From an uncultured Christensenellaceae bacterium (GTDB taxonomy: Bacteria > Bacillota > Clostridia > Christensenellales > UBA3700): DNA of 64,000 bases. Numbering within the stretch: the stretch's first letter is position 1; each line of letters begins with the position of its first letter. The position numbers were made by a program, and so were the translations under genes. Below, in pieces: positions 1 to 9,250 of this stretch. Below the pieces are notes generated by a model, which worked only from the letters and a program-made list of their open reading frames with translations, ran no database searches and was not told where the DNA came from. The DNA lies in contig CALWKW010000003.1 of assembly GCA_944381365.1 (NCBI GenBank), positions 99,371-163,370 of the forward strand. Reading direction: 5' to 3'.

Positions 1-1568
1 GAATGATAGCAGGCTTTGAAATACCTACCGAAGGAAAGGTGCTTTTTGAAGGCAAGGACATAGCAAAACTTCCTCCTCACAAAAGACCTGTAAACACGGT
101 ATTCCAAAAGTATGCTCTTTTCCCTCATCTCAATGTTTTCAACAACATTGCTTTTGGTCTCAAGCTCAAAAAGATTGATGTAGAATACACCAAAAAGACG
201 GGCGAAAAGGCAATCAAACAAGTCAAGCTCAAAGACTTCTTGGTAGATCCCGCAACAGGCGTACCCGATTTTTCTATCGCAGACAAAGATTATTATTCAT
301 ACCTTGAAAAAGGATATGTAAAACTTTGCAAGGTAAAGAAAACTATCGACAAAATCACAAAGAAAGGCAAGCAGTCAAAGACTCTCAACGGATATAAATA
401 TTATATCAACGAGAAAGTAAGACGAGCACTCAAAATCGTAGGACTCAGCGATTATGAGACAAGAGATGTGGATTCTCTCTCCGGCGGACAACAACAAAGA
501 GTAGCTATCGCCCGTGCTATCGTCAATGAGCCCAAAGTGCTTTTGCTTGACGAACCTTTGGGAGCTTTAGACCTAAAAATGCGTCAAGAGATGCAAATCG
601 AACTCAAAGAAATGCACCGCACTCTCGGCATAACATTTATATATGTCACACACGATCAGGAAGAAGCTTTGACAATGAGCGATACAGTAGTCGTAATGAA
701 AGACGGTATGATTTGTCAAGAAGGCACTCCTATCGATATCTACAACGAGCCTCGCACCGCTTATGTCGCAGACTTTATCGGCGAATCGAATATCCTGAAC
801 GGTATTATGCTTGACGATTACAAGGTCAACATGGTAGGCGTGGATTTTGATTGCGTAGACGCAGGCTTTGGACAAAATACACCTGTCGATGTAGTAATTC
901 GTCCCGAAGATATCGAAATCAAGAAAAAAGAAAAAGGACAGCTCTCAGGCGTAATTCAGTCTAGCATGTTCAGAGGCGTGCATTATGAGATGGTATGTCT
1001 TGCAAACGGCTATGAATTCACTATCCACAGCACGGTAGAAGCACCTGTGGGAAAAGAAGTGGATTTGTATGTAGCTCCTGAAAACATACAGATAATGCAC
1101 AAAGAGCATGTCGACAATACCTTCCCTGTCAAGTTCTTATCAAACACCACTTTCGATATACTTGACGCAACTTATGAATTTTCTCCTTCTGCTTGTTTTG
1201 AGAATTGCGAATATGACGAAGAAAACGATATCCTCAAAATAAACGGCGAAGAATATACCCTGAAAGGTCATGAAGCAAAAGTAAAATTCAACTTCTACAA
1301 TATAGAAATGACCGATGACGAATACGCAGCTCCCCTCGCAGGAAATGTGGACAGCATGATTTATAAAGGCAACCACTATCTCGTAGATATCAAAACCGAC
1401 CAAGGCGACCATATTTATGCCGACACCGAATATCTGTGGGACAAAGGCGACAGAGTGGGCATCAAAATAGAGCCTGACAAATTCAAATTCGTAGATTGCG
1501 ATTTTCTTAAAAAAGAGACTACCCCCGAATCAGTAAGCGAGGATAAAGACACAACAAAGGAGGCATAA
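1..1568 (+). CDS. potA: Polyamine ABC transporter ATP-binding protein (PotA-like), 5' end missing
   Basis: ATPase that would power uptake of spermidine/putrescine with the membrane and binding proteins encoded next. The reading frame is open at the left edge, so the Walker A region lies outside the window. Counting from the first visible Met, the Q-loop is near residue 35, the signature LSGGQQQR near 159, Walker B VLLLDEP near 179 and the H-loop VTHD near 215. Two oddities: about 70 extra residues sit between the Q-loop and the signature, and after the usual C-terminal TOBE region there is a further domain, giving over 520 residues against about 370 for typical PotA. The identity rests on the ATPase core plus the potB, potC and potD neighbours; the substrate could be another small cation. 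Confidence 0.9.
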   Translation, partial: MIAGFEIPTEGKVLFEGKDIAKLPPHKRPVNTVFQKYALFPHLNVFNNIAFGLKLKKIDVEYTKKTGEKAIKQVKLKDFLVDPATGVPDFSIADKDYYSYLEKGYVKLCKVKKTIDKITKKGKQSKTLNGYKYYINEKVRRALKIVGLSDYETRDVDSLSGGQQQRVAIARAIVNEPKVLLLDEPLGALDLKMRQEMQIELKEMHRTLGITFIYVTHDQEEALTMSDTVVVMKDGMICQEGTPIDIYNEPRTAYVADFIGESNILNGIMLDDYKVNMVGVDFDCVDAGFGQNTPVDVVIRPEDIEIKKKEKGQLSGVIQSSMFRGVHYEMVCLANGYEFTIHSTVEAPVGKEVDLYVAPENIQIMHKEHVDNTFPVKFLSNTTFDILDATYEFSPSACFENCEYDEENDILKINGEEYTLKGHEAKVKFNFYNIEMTDDEYAAPLAGNVDSMIYKGNHYLVDIKTDQGDHIYADTEYLWDKGDRVGIKIEPDKFKFVDCDFLKKETTPESVSEDKDTTKEA

Positions 1569-1569
1569 A

Positions 1570-2343
1570 ATGTTCAAAAAATTATTGGCTACGCCCTATG
1601 CACTTTTTATGGCATTGTTTGTCATCCTGCCTATCATAATGATAGCCGTATATGCTTTTACGGACGCTGAAGGAGCATTGGACCTTATCGGCAACTTCCA
1701 AGATCTTGCCAAAGAACCTGCTCTCGGCAAGGTAATCAAAAACTCTATAATTGCAGGGCTATCGACAGCGGTAATTTGTCTTTTGATAGGTTATCCTATC
1801 GCATACTATCTCACAAAAGCAGAATTCAACCGTACAGGTGTTTTGATAGGACTTTTCCTTGTTCCTATGTGGGTAAACTTCCTTTTGAGAATGATGTCCA
1901 CAAAGGCGGTATTCACAGTGCTCGGTATTCCCATGGGTATGGGAACAGTCATTTTCGGATTGTGCTATGAATTTTTGCCTTTTATGATTATGCCTATCTA
2001 TACGACAATACAAAAAATCGACAAAAGCTTTATCGAAGGAGCTAACGACCTCGGTGCTACACCTACAAAAGCTTTTTGGAAAATTACCGTTCCCCTCTCC
2101 CTCCCCGGTGTGTTGAGCGGACTTACAATGGTTATTATTCCCTCGATTACCACTTTTGCCGTGACAGAAATTCTCTCAAACGGCAAACTTATGCTCCTCG
2201 GTGATTTCATTTACAGCCTGAAGGCATACAACCTTAATATGGCAAGTGCTATTTCGCTCGCCCTTATGATACTTCTCGGCATATCCATGATTATCACAAA
2301 CAGATTCAACAAGGATAGCGAAAAAGGAGGCGGACTATGGTAA
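1570..2343 (+). CDS. potB: Polyamine ABC transporter permease PotB
   Basis: First of two inner-membrane permease subunits of the polyamine importer. The 257-residue protein has about six hydrophobic segments and the EAA loop characteristic of importer permeases, seen as EGANDLGATPTKAFWKITVP, which docks onto the ATPase. An AAAGGAGG ribosome binding site lies within the last codons of potA, and only one base separates the potA stop from this start, so the two are translationally coupled. Its 3' end overlaps potC by 7 bp. Length and motif match the PotB/PotH family; assignment as B rather than C follows from gene order. Confidence 0.92.
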   Translation: MFKKLLATPYALFMALFVILPIIMIAVYAFTDAEGALDLIGNFQDLAKEPALGKVIKNSIIAGLSTAVICLLIGYPIAYYLTKAEFNRTGVLIGLFLVPMWVNFLLRMMSTKAVFTVLGIPMGMGTVIFGLCYEFLPFMIMPIYTTIQKIDKSFIEGANDLGATPTKAFWKITVPLSLPGVLSGLTMVIIPSITTFAVTEILSNGKLMLLGDFIYSLKAYNLNMASAISLALMILLGISMIITNRFNKDSEKGGGLW

Positions 2344-3164
2344 GAAAATTACTCGTAAAATCATTTATAGGCATAGTGCTTATTATTCTCTATCTCCCTA
2401 TCGTGTGGATGATAGTATTCTCCTTTACCGATACGCCCTCATTCAGCGGTTGGAACGGATTTTCATTCCAAAACTATATCGACCTCTTTACAGGTCAAGG
2501 CTCCAACTCTGCAAGAATACAGGAAGCTATCGTAAACACATTGTTTGTAGGAGTATTCACGAGTTTGTTGTCTACGATACTCGGCACTTTGGGAGCTATC
2601 GGTCTTCATGCTTTCAGAAGCAAAAGAATCAAGGCGGCATACAGCACAGTCAATCAGATTCCTATGATAAACAGCGAAATCGTCACGGCTATCGCTCTCG
2701 CTCTTGTCTTCAATCTTTTTGCTTCTACCTTGCAAATCTCAGGCGGCACTTGGGCAGAAACAGCATTCAAGCTTATTCTCGCTCACACATCTTATTGTGC
2801 TCCCTATGTGCTTCTCAATGTTCTTCCCAGACTTCAAAAAGCCGACAATAAGGTATATGAAGCAGCACTCGACCTCGGATGCACTCCCGCAAAAGCAATG
2901 TTCAAAGTCGTATTGCCCGATATCATGCCCGGTATCGTAATAGGCGGTTTGCTTGCGTTTACACTGTCAATTGATGACTTCGTAATCACAAAAGTAAATG
3001 TCACATCCTTTGAAACATTGTCCACTCTTCTCTACGGACTCAAGAGCGGAAAACATCCTCTCCCTCCCGATATAAGAGCTTTGTTCTCGATAATATTCTT
3101 TATAGTATTCGTACTTATAATGATTATTTACAGCCCTAAGAAAAAGAGCGAACAAAAAGCCTGA
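2337..3164 (+). CDS. potC: Polyamine ABC transporter permease PotC
   Basis: Second permease subunit, expected to pair with PotB as a heterodimer through which the polyamine passes. It has 275 residues, about six membrane segments and an EAA loop (EAALDLGCTPAKAMFKVVLP). The start codon lies inside the end of potB with AAAGGAGG upstream, a 7-bp overlap. The short C-terminal tail is lysine-rich (SPKKKSEQKA), as expected for a cytoplasmic end. About 96 bp separate it from the binding-protein gene, and no terminator is seen in between, so potABCD is probably one transcript. Confidence 0.92.
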   Translation: MVRKLLVKSFIGIVLIILYLPIVWMIVFSFTDTPSFSGWNGFSFQNYIDLFTGQGSNSARIQEAIVNTLFVGVFTSLLSTILGTLGAIGLHAFRSKRIKAAYSTVNQIPMINSEIVTAIALALVFNLFASTLQISGGTWAETAFKLILAHTSYCAPYVLLNVLPRLQKADNKVYEAALDLGCTPAKAMFKVVLPDIMPGIVIGGLLAFTLSIDDFVITKVNVTSFETLSTLLYGLKSGKHPLPPDIRALFSIIFFIVFVLIMIIYSPKKKSEQKA

Positions 3165-3260
3165 CAAAGCATTTGTCTTAAATCAAAAAATCAATTTGCA
3201 AAGCAAATGATATACAACAAAAATAAAAAACAAAAACCATTTAATGAAAGGAGTATTGTT

Positions 3261-4598
3261 ATGAAAAGAAAAATTACTGTAGTCGCAATACTATTAGTAC
3301 TCGCAATGGCTCTTGTTTTGCCCATAGTATTCACGGGCTGTCAAAACAGAAGCGAAATTTTGAAGGTCTACAACTGGTCAGAATACATCGGCGAAGATGT
3401 AATCGAAGAATTTGAGGCATACTACAAAGAAGTCACCGGCAAAAACATTACCGTAAAGTACGATATGTTTGACGAAAACGAACTTATGTACACTCAAATC
3501 AAAACCGCTAAAGCCGATTATGATGTTATCTGCCCTTCAGATTATATGATTGAAAAAATGATAAAAGAAGGCTTGCTCATAAAGCTTGAAGATATTTCTC
3601 AATACGGATACGAAGGTCTTGAGGATTACAGAAACAACATGTCTCCTCTCGTTATGTCCGGCGAAAACAGCCTTTTCACTTATGACTATGACGAAGAAAC
3701 AGGTCTTTACAATCAATACAGCCGTACATACATGTGGGGAACCATGGGTATTTTGTACGCAAACGATTCTACCGCTTACAAAAACAGCAAGTACGGCACA
3801 TACTCTTCTATGAAAGAATATGTAGAAGCAAACGGCTGGTCAGTATTCTGGGACGAAGCTTACAAGAATAAGTTTATGCTCAAAAACTCTATGAGAGATA
3901 CTTATGTAAGTGCTTCTATCTATACTCTTCTCAATGAAAGATCAGATTACTTCAACGCATCAATGACACCTGCAAAAGCACTCAATGCTACTGACAGTGC
4001 AACCGTAAAGAAAATCGAAGAAATGATGCTCAAACAAAAAGGTCTTATCAAAGGTCTTGAAAATGACGAAGGCAAAGAGCAAATCATTCAGGGCGAAATC
4101 GATATGGTATTGCAATGGGCAGGAGACGCCGTATATGCAATGACAGGACTTCAGGAAGAACTCGGCAAGTCAAGAGATCTCACATACTTTGTACCCCAAG
4201 AAGGCAGCAATATCTTCAGCGATGGCTGGTGCATTCCCAAGTATTCGGGCAACCATGAAGCTGCAAACCTTTGGATAAACTTTATGTGCAAACCTGAAAT
4301 TGCTGTAAAGAATATGGATTATATCGGCTATACATCAGGTGTAGCTACCAAGGCTACTTATGATTATATCATGGAAAACTGGGCTAGCGAAGAAGTGACA
4401 GATTATGCTATCGACCTTTCTTACTACTTCGGTGAAGATTGCGGTTTTGACACAACAATCTATGTAGCAGAAGAAGACTATGCAGCATTCGAAGCACAAT
4501 TCCCTACAAAGTCAATCATCGACAGATGTGCCGTAATGCTCGATTTCGGCGATGCTACCAATACCATGAACGCTTTGTGGAGAAACTTCAAAGCTTAA
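3261..4598 (+). CDS. potD: Polyamine-binding lipoprotein PotD
   Basis: Extracytoplasmic solute-binding protein that would deliver spermidine or putrescine to PotBC. I place the start at the ATG at 3261 because GAAAGGAG lies just upstream and the protein then opens with a classic lipoprotein signal: MKRK, a hydrophobic stretch, then FTGC with the lipidated Cys at residue 27. An in-frame ATG 54 bp earlier has no such features. The mature part begins with LKVYNWSEYIGEDV, the N-terminal signature of the PotD/PotF family, and contains further family blocks such as YDVICPSDYMIEKM and LQWAGDAVYAM. Length is 445 residues. It ends the operon, followed by a strong hairpin terminator. Confidence 0.92.
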   Translation: MKRKITVVAILLVLAMALVLPIVFTGCQNRSEILKVYNWSEYIGEDVIEEFEAYYKEVTGKNITVKYDMFDENELMYTQIKTAKADYDVICPSDYMIEKMIKEGLLIKLEDISQYGYEGLEDYRNNMSPLVMSGENSLFTYDYDEETGLYNQYSRTYMWGTMGILYANDSTAYKNSKYGTYSSMKEYVEANGWSVFWDEAYKNKFMLKNSMRDTYVSASIYTLLNERSDYFNASMTPAKALNATDSATVKKIEEMMLKQKGLIKGLENDEGKEQIIQGEIDMVLQWAGDAVYAMTGLQEELGKSRDLTYFVPQEGSNIFSDGWCIPKYSGNHEAANLWINFMCKPEIAVKNMDYIGYTSGVATKATYDYIMENWASEEVTDYAIDLSYYFGEDCGFDTTIYVAEEDYAAFEAQFPTKSIIDRCAVMLDFGDATNTMNALWRNFKA

Positions 4599-4617
4599 TC
4601 ACTTGCATCAAACCTAT

Positions 4618-4650
4618 TCAAAAAGGCTTACTTCAAAGTAAGCCTTTTTT
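4618..4650 (+). terminator. Terminator of the pot operon
   Basis: An inverted repeat, AAGGCTTAC then a short loop then GTAAGCCTT, is followed by a run of T 20 bases after the potD stop. This is a textbook Rho-independent terminator. Confidence 0.9.
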
Positions 4651-4867
4651 GTTTGTTGTTTAAAAAAAAAGAATTGTCCGCCATAATAAAAAAGTGCAAA
4701 ATACGGACAAAAAAATTCGCATATCAATGGTATATTATATTTATATTATTATTTCTATTGTTATATATACAAATCAATTAAGGCGTGGTTTGTATATATA
4801 AGAGAGACTATACACGCACGCATACGCTCGCAAAGGTTTTTGACAAAACAAAAGTCAATTTTATCAA
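4651..4867. other. Intergenic spacer, no gene seen
   Basis: AT-rich stretch between two convergent transcription units. It holds a weak inverted repeat (TGTCCG near 4677 and CGGACA near 4704) and several TATATA tracts. A 70-codon open frame runs through it on the plus strand, but it lacks a ribosome binding site and ends inside the helicase terminator, so I do not call it a gene. Confidence 0.5.
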
Positions 4868-4903
4868 CAAAAAAAGACTCTCGCTTTTGGCAAAAGTCTT
4901 TTA
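4868..4903 (-). terminator. Terminator of the DEAD-box helicase gene
   Basis: Read on the minus strand, AAAAGACTTTT and AGTCTTTTTTT form a stem around a short loop, ending in a T run just after the helicase stop codon. Confidence 0.75.
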
Positions 4904-4907
4904 TTTA

Positions 4908-6575
4908 CTATTTTTTATTGTTTTTGTTTTGACGCTTCATGCTATAAGCAAGCTCGCTTGCATATTCTTCGGCAAATCTCATTTTCTTGGACAATGATTT
5001 TGATGTCTTTTGAGTTTTGTTTGAAGAAGATTTTTTTGTCTTTCCGTCTTTTAAGATTTTGTCCTTTTTAGAAGATTTGTACTCAGAATCTTTTTTACCG
5101 CTTTTTGATTTGTCGTATTTTTTATCTTTTTTGCTTTTAAAATCTGTTTTTTTGCCTTCAGGCTTTTCCTCTTCTATTGCTTCTTGAATATTCACTTTTC
5201 TCGTGCCGAGCATTATACCTTGCAATCTGAAAAGTTTTTTCTCATTGCCCTTTATCACTGATACAAAGCTGTATGTATCTCTTATTTTTATATCGGCGAT
5301 TTCATATATTTTTAAAGAAGTAGAGCTAAGCAAAAGTTTTGTAAGACTATCCTTGTCAAGCAAATCCTTTTTGCCTACATTGAGAAAATACCTTGACTGA
5401 TTGTCATGAAAATCTCCCATCTTGTTTGAAGAATCCTTTGGCAAGGTATAGCTGTCTGCGATATTTCCCAAATCGATATATTTCAATTTGTCGTCTGCTA
5501 CCTTCTGATAGCTGGGAATATATCCTACCTGCGAGCTGTCCACAAAGGTGTATGCCACGCCTTCTTTGTTGGCTCTTGCGGTTCGTCCTATACGATGAAC
5601 ATAAAAAGCACTGTCTGTGGGCGGATCAAAATTGAATATCGCCTCCACATCGTCTATATCCAATCCTCTTGCCGCCACATCTGTCGCCACAAGCATATTG
5701 AGCTGACCTTGTCTGAACCTCTTGATAATCTGCGTTCTTTCGCTCTGCTTCAAATCTCCGTGAATTACGGTAGCAAGCTGTTTTTTTGCCAAAAGAGCTT
5801 CGCCGAGTTTGTCCGCACGCACTTTTGTATTGCAAAATACTATTATCTTTCCATACTTATGCTCTTTTATGATTTTGAGCATTGCTCCTACTCTTTGACT
5901 GTCTTTTAGGACGGTATAGTATTGCTCTATCTTGGGAGTTTCCTCTCCGTCTATCTGAGTCTTGACATATTCTGGATTGTCAAGAAGTTTATCCGTAAGC
6001 TGTCTTATCGATTGAGGAAGCGTGGCAGAAAAACACAATCTTTGACAAGAATTGAGTTTTGAATCCACTTTTTCTATATCTCCTCTAAAGCCCATATCCA
6101 GCATCTCGTCCGCTTCATCGAGCACAAAATATCTTACGCTTGAAAGCTTTATGGTTTTTCTGTCAATATGGTCGAGAAGTCTTCCCGGGGTACCTACTAC
6201 TATCTGAGGTTTTTTTCTAAGACAAAAGAGCTGTCTTTGTATATTTTGTCCGCCATACAAACCCGCTACTCTTACTCTTTCATAATACTTCACAAGTCCC
6301 TGAAATACCTCGCAAATTTGTATTACGAGTTCTCTGGTAGGACAAAGTATGAGTGCCTGAACACCATTGTCTTCTCTGTCTATCGCATTGAGTATAGGCA
6401 AAGCAAAAGCAAGCGTCTTGCCCGTGCCTGTGGGAGCCTGTGCCACTATATCCTTGCCGGATTGTACAAGCGGTATTACGGCTTGCTGTATGTCCGTGGG
6501 AGTCGTGATATTCTGCTCTTCTAATACTTTTGCCACTTCTTTTGGCAAATCAAAATCAAAAAATGTCTTGTTCAT
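4908..6575 (-). CDS. DEAD-box ATP-dependent RNA helicase
   Basis: RNA helicase expected to act in ribosome assembly, mRNA turnover or cold adaptation. All motifs are present in order: Q motif near residue 22, motif I APTGTGKT near 46, PTRELV, TPGRLLDH, DEAD in VLDEADEML, SAT, ARGLDIDDV and HRIGRTAR. A DbpA/CsdA-like RNA-binding domain follows (GIMLGTRKVNIQEA), then a very basic Lys/Ser tail of about 70 residues. I chose the ATG at 6575 because the Q motif begins 6 residues later; the frame is open for 41 codons upstream, but those residues resemble no helicase. No ribosome binding site precedes this ATG; its promoter suggests a leaderless mRNA. Confidence 0.92.
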   Translation of the reverse strand: MNKTFFDFDLPKEVAKVLEEQNITTPTDIQQAVIPLVQSGKDIVAQAPTGTGKTLAFALPILNAIDREDNGVQALILCPTRELVIQICEVFQGLVKYYERVRVAGLYGGQNIQRQLFCLRKKPQIVVGTPGRLLDHIDRKTIKLSSVRYFVLDEADEMLDMGFRGDIEKVDSKLNSCQRLCFSATLPQSIRQLTDKLLDNPEYVKTQIDGEETPKIEQYYTVLKDSQRVGAMLKIIKEHKYGKIIVFCNTKVRADKLGEALLAKKQLATVIHGDLKQSERTQIIKRFRQGQLNMLVATDVAARGLDIDDVEAIFNFDPPTDSAFYVHRIGRTARANKEGVAYTFVDSSQVGYIPSYQKVADDKLKYIDLGNIADSYTLPKDSSNKMGDFHDNQSRYFLNVGKKDLLDKDSLTKLLLSSTSLKIYEIADIKIRDTYSFVSVIKGNEKKLFRLQGIMLGTRKVNIQEAIEEEKPEGKKTDFKSKKDKKYDKSKSGKKDSEYKSSKKDKILKDGKTKKSSSNKTQKTSKSLSKKMRFAEEYASELAYSMKRQNKNNKK

Positions 6576-6581
6576 AATTAT

Positions 6582-6610
6582 ATAATACACTAAACATTGC
6601 TTTTTTTCAA
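6582..6610 (-). promoter_or_regulatory. Promoter of the helicase gene, probably leaderless
   Basis: On the minus strand TTGAAA (6605-6610), a 17-bp spacer and TATTAT (6582-6587) lie 6 bp before the helicase ATG. Transcription usually begins about 7 bases after the -10 box, which is the A of the start codon. Confidence 0.65.
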
Positions 6611-6625
6611 ACGATTGGATATAAT
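6597..6625 (+). promoter_or_regulatory. Promoter of the SDR gene, probably leaderless
   Basis: TTGCTT (6597-6602), a 17-bp spacer and a perfect TATAAT (6620-6625) end 6 bp before the ATG at 6632. There is no ribosome binding site. The -35 boxes of this and the divergent helicase promoter lie side by side. Confidence 0.7.
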
Positions 6626-6631
6626 AGTTGT

Positions 6632-7363
6632 ATGAAAACAGCAATCGTATCGGGTGCCTCGAGAGGCATAGGAAAAGCATGTGCAATAGAATTGGCAAAA
6701 GAAGGCTATCTCGTGATAGTCAATTACCTCAATTCTTCTGAAAAAGCCCAGCAAGTCGTCAATACAATTTCCGATTTGGGCGGTATGGCAATAAGCTATA
6801 AGGCAGATATGTCAAATTCTAAAGAGATAAAGCAAATGACGGATTTTGTCAAAAAAACTTATGGCGGAATTGACCTCGTTGTCGCAAATGCAGGCATTGG
6901 ACTAAACAGCCTTCTTATCGACACCTCAGACGCTCAAATAAAAAAACTTATCGACACAAATCTTGTGGGCACTATTACCCTTTGCAGAGAATGTGCCGAC
7001 ATAATGCTCTCAAGACATTCAGGTAATATTATCATGATATCTTCTATGTGGGGACAAGTCGGCGGAAGCTGCGAGAGCATATACTCTGCCACAAAAGGCG
7101 GCATAATAGCCTTTACAAAAGCACTTGCCAAAGAGCTGGGTACAAACGGCATCAGAGTAAATTGCATTGCCCCCGGGCTTATCGATACGGATATAAACAA
7201 TAATCTTACCCCTGAAGACAAACTCGCTCTTATAGAAGATATACCTGTCGGCAGAATAGGCAATGCTCAGGATATTGCAAATGCTGTCGTTTGGCTTCAA
7301 AGCGATAAAGCCTCTTTTGTGACGGGACAAGTAATCGCTGTAAACGGCGGTATGATAATATAG
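6632..7363 (+). CDS. Short-chain dehydrogenase/reductase (FabG-like)
   Basis: NAD(P)-dependent oxidoreductase of the classical SDR family, 243 residues. The nucleotide-binding motif SGASRGIG is at residues 7-14, NAG (in VVANAGIG) near 90, and the catalytic Ser-Tyr-Lys appear in ISSMWG and IYSATKGG. The ending FVTGQVIAVNGGM is typical of FabG (3-oxoacyl-ACP reductase) and related enzymes. It stands apart from any fatty-acid gene cluster, so it could instead act on another hydroxy or keto substrate. The start ATG follows directly after the promoter, consistent with a leaderless message. Confidence 0.85.
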   Translation: MKTAIVSGASRGIGKACAIELAKEGYLVIVNYLNSSEKAQQVVNTISDLGGMAISYKADMSNSKEIKQMTDFVKKTYGGIDLVVANAGIGLNSLLIDTSDAQIKKLIDTNLVGTITLCRECADIMLSRHSGNIIMISSMWGQVGGSCESIYSATKGGIIAFTKALAKELGTNGIRVNCIAPGLIDTDINNNLTPEDKLALIEDIPVGRIGNAQDIANAVVWLQSDKASFVTGQVIAVNGGMII

Positions 7364-7474
7364 TATATAATAATAAATATCTTTACTTAATCATTACACC
7401 GTTTTACTTATACACTAAAAGATTTTTAAAGGCATATATTGATATTGTTGACTACATAAAGCGAGGTTTTTTTT

Positions 7475-8746
7475 ATGCAACGGCTAAAAAGCTATAATTC
7501 GACTTTTATATCATGCTGTTTGTCAAGCATGATTCAGGCAATAGGCGTCAATCTCACGCCTTTGCTTTTTGTAAGTTTTCAAAATGAATTTTCCATTTCT
7601 TTGTCAAAACTTACTTTGCTTATTACGATTACTTTCACCGTTCAGCTCCTCATGGACGCTCTTAGCGTGAAATTTATAGATAAAATCGGATATAGAGTAG
7701 CTATGTTTTCTGCTCATATATTCATAGTTTTGGGACTTATTCTCATGGGAGTACTTCCCTATCTTTTTTCTCAACCTTATGCAGGACTTGTCATAAGCAC
7801 TATAATAATTTCCGTAGGTTGCGGCATTTTGGAAGTGGTATCCAGCCCGATAGTCGAAGCTATCCCCGACAAAGGTCAAGGAAAAATATCGCTTTTGCAC
7901 TCTTGCTATTGTTTTGGCTATGTGCTGGTGGTATTGACAAGCGTCATCTATCTCTATCTTTTCGGAAGAGAAAATTGGAGGTACCTCCTTATCTTCCTAG
8001 CTATCGTACCGCTTTTCAACGGCATTTTCTTTTTGTTTGTCCCTTGCTCTTCATTGGATGAGCAAAAGGGAAAATCTCACTCTCTTAAAGAATTGTTTTC
8101 AAACAAGTTTCTCTATCTTTTTGCTATCCTGATAATTTGTGCAGGTGCAAGCGAGCAGGCAATGTCACAATGGATATCATATTTTGCAGAAAAAGGATTG
8201 GGACTTGAAAAGACGACAGGCGACCTTGTCGGTCCTCTTACTTTTGCCCTTCTAATGGGTGCAGGCAGACTGATATACGGACTTTTCGGAGATAAACTCT
8301 CTATCAAAAAAACTTTGCCTTTTGCGGGTATCGCTTGTATTCTTACTTATCTAATCGCTATAATAAGTCCCAATGCCATTATATCTTTGATAGCTTGTGC
8401 CGTGACAGGACTTGCGGTAAGCGTCATGTGGCCGAGTACATTGGATATCGCTTCAAAAAACATAATTCGAGGCGGCACCGCAATGTTTGCCATTCTTGCT
8501 CTTGGCGGCGATATCGGCTGTACAATAGGACCAAGCCTTGTAGGATATATCAGCGATGCTTCGGGATTCGGTCTTAAAGGAGGACTTGCGGTAGCAATAA
8601 TCTTCCCTGTCGTATTCTTTATAGCTTCATTGATATTGTACAAAAAAGACAACTCTCATAATTATGAAAAACTTCTCAATGAATATAAAAATCAATCCCA
8701 AAATCAATCGGAGCAAAATACTTTGACTGATTTGTCTAAAGACTGA
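7475..8746 (+). CDS. Major facilitator superfamily transporter
   Basis: Integral membrane carrier of 423 residues with about twelve hydrophobic segments. Motifs include DKIGYRVAMFSAH after the second segment, a form of the MFS loop 2-3 signature, and RLIYGLFGDKLSIKK at the corresponding place in the second half. The general pattern resembles the fucose/glucose permease group, but I cannot name the substrate. A weak GCGAGG ribosome binding site lies before the ATG. It follows the SDR gene with a 111-bp gap and ends at a bidirectional hairpin. The C-terminal tail is Gln/Asn-rich and polar. Confidence 0.8.
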   Translation: MQRLKSYNSTFISCCLSSMIQAIGVNLTPLLFVSFQNEFSISLSKLTLLITITFTVQLLMDALSVKFIDKIGYRVAMFSAHIFIVLGLILMGVLPYLFSQPYAGLVISTIIISVGCGILEVVSSPIVEAIPDKGQGKISLLHSCYCFGYVLVVLTSVIYLYLFGRENWRYLLIFLAIVPLFNGIFFLFVPCSSLDEQKGKSHSLKELFSNKFLYLFAILIICAGASEQAMSQWISYFAEKGLGLEKTTGDLVGPLTFALLMGAGRLIYGLFGDKLSIKKTLPFAGIACILTYLIAIISPNAIISLIACAVTGLAVSVMWPSTLDIASKNIIRGGTAMFAILALGGDIGCTIGPSLVGYISDASGFGLKGGLAVAIIFPVVFFIASLILYKKDNSHNYEKLLNEYKNQSQNQSEQNTLTDLSKD

Positions 8747-8803
8747 TTTAAAAAAAATATATCTGTTTGATATACATTTTTATTAATCATTAAAATATGC
8801 AAT

Positions 8804-8837
8804 AAAAAAGATAGGTATTTTCTCCTATCTTTTTTTT
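8804..8837. terminator. Bidirectional terminator
   Basis: AAAAAAGATAGG and CCTATCTTTTTTTT form a hairpin with T runs on both strands, between the convergent MFS and HTH genes. Confidence 0.9.
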
Positions 8838-8853
8838 ACTTCTTTATTATCTA

Positions 8854-9195
8854 TCAATCAAAAATAAGTATGTCTTCAAGTCGCATCTCACACAACTCGC
8901 AATATATAAAAATGTCTTCAATGGATATAATAGATCTCGAATCCTCCCAATTTGCCACCTGACTGTCCGACCAGCCTACGACAGCACTTGCAAGTTCGTT
9001 GCGGGAAATATGATTGTCCATATCATAAGTACATGTCTTGCATTTTTCTCCGCCTGCACAATAATTCTTGCTGTCCTCCTGACTTCTGCAATATGCACAT
9101 ACTTTTTTGATAAGATTTACATTATGTCTTCTCAGATATTCGAGATTTTTGCCTGTCTTTTCCCAGTTTATTACTTTTCCGCAATACTTCTCCAT
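8854..9195 (-). CDS. HTH (XRE-like) protein with a Cys-rich insertion
   Basis: Small 113-residue protein, probably a DNA-binding regulator. The C-terminal 50 residues read as a Cro/C1-type helix-turn-helix: SRNELASAVVGWSDSQVANW, then a Ser/Ile-rich turn and SIEDIFIYCELCEMRLEDIL. The N-terminal helix (GKNLEYLRRHNVNLIKK) matches the first helix of the same fold, but between it and the remainder sits a segment of about 30 residues with six Cys-type positions (CAYC, YCAGGEKC, CTYD). That looks like a metal-binding knuckle inserted into the HTH domain. An AGGAG-like site (GGAGAG) precedes the start, and a strong promoter lies upstream. I do not recognise a named family. Confidence 0.7.
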   Translation of the reverse strand: MEKYCGKVINWEKTGKNLEYLRRHNVNLIKKVCAYCRSQEDSKNYCAGGEKCKTCTYDMDNHISRNELASAVVGWSDSQVANWEDSRSIISIEDIFIYCELCEMRLEDILIFD

Positions 9196-9221
9196 TGCTT
9201 CTCTCCGATTTGTTTTTTCTC

Positions 9222-9250
9222 ATTATAGCAAATGAGTATTAATTTTTCAA
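9222..9250 (-). promoter_or_regulatory. Promoter of the Cys-rich HTH gene
   Basis: TTGAAA (9245-9250), 17 bp, TATAAT (9222-9227) on the minus strand, about 27 bp before the start codon with a GGAGAG site in between. Confidence 0.75.

Noticed and set aside
4785..4997. 70-codon plus-strand frame after the pot operon
   Set aside because: No ribosome binding site; runs through the helicase terminator and into its coding region.
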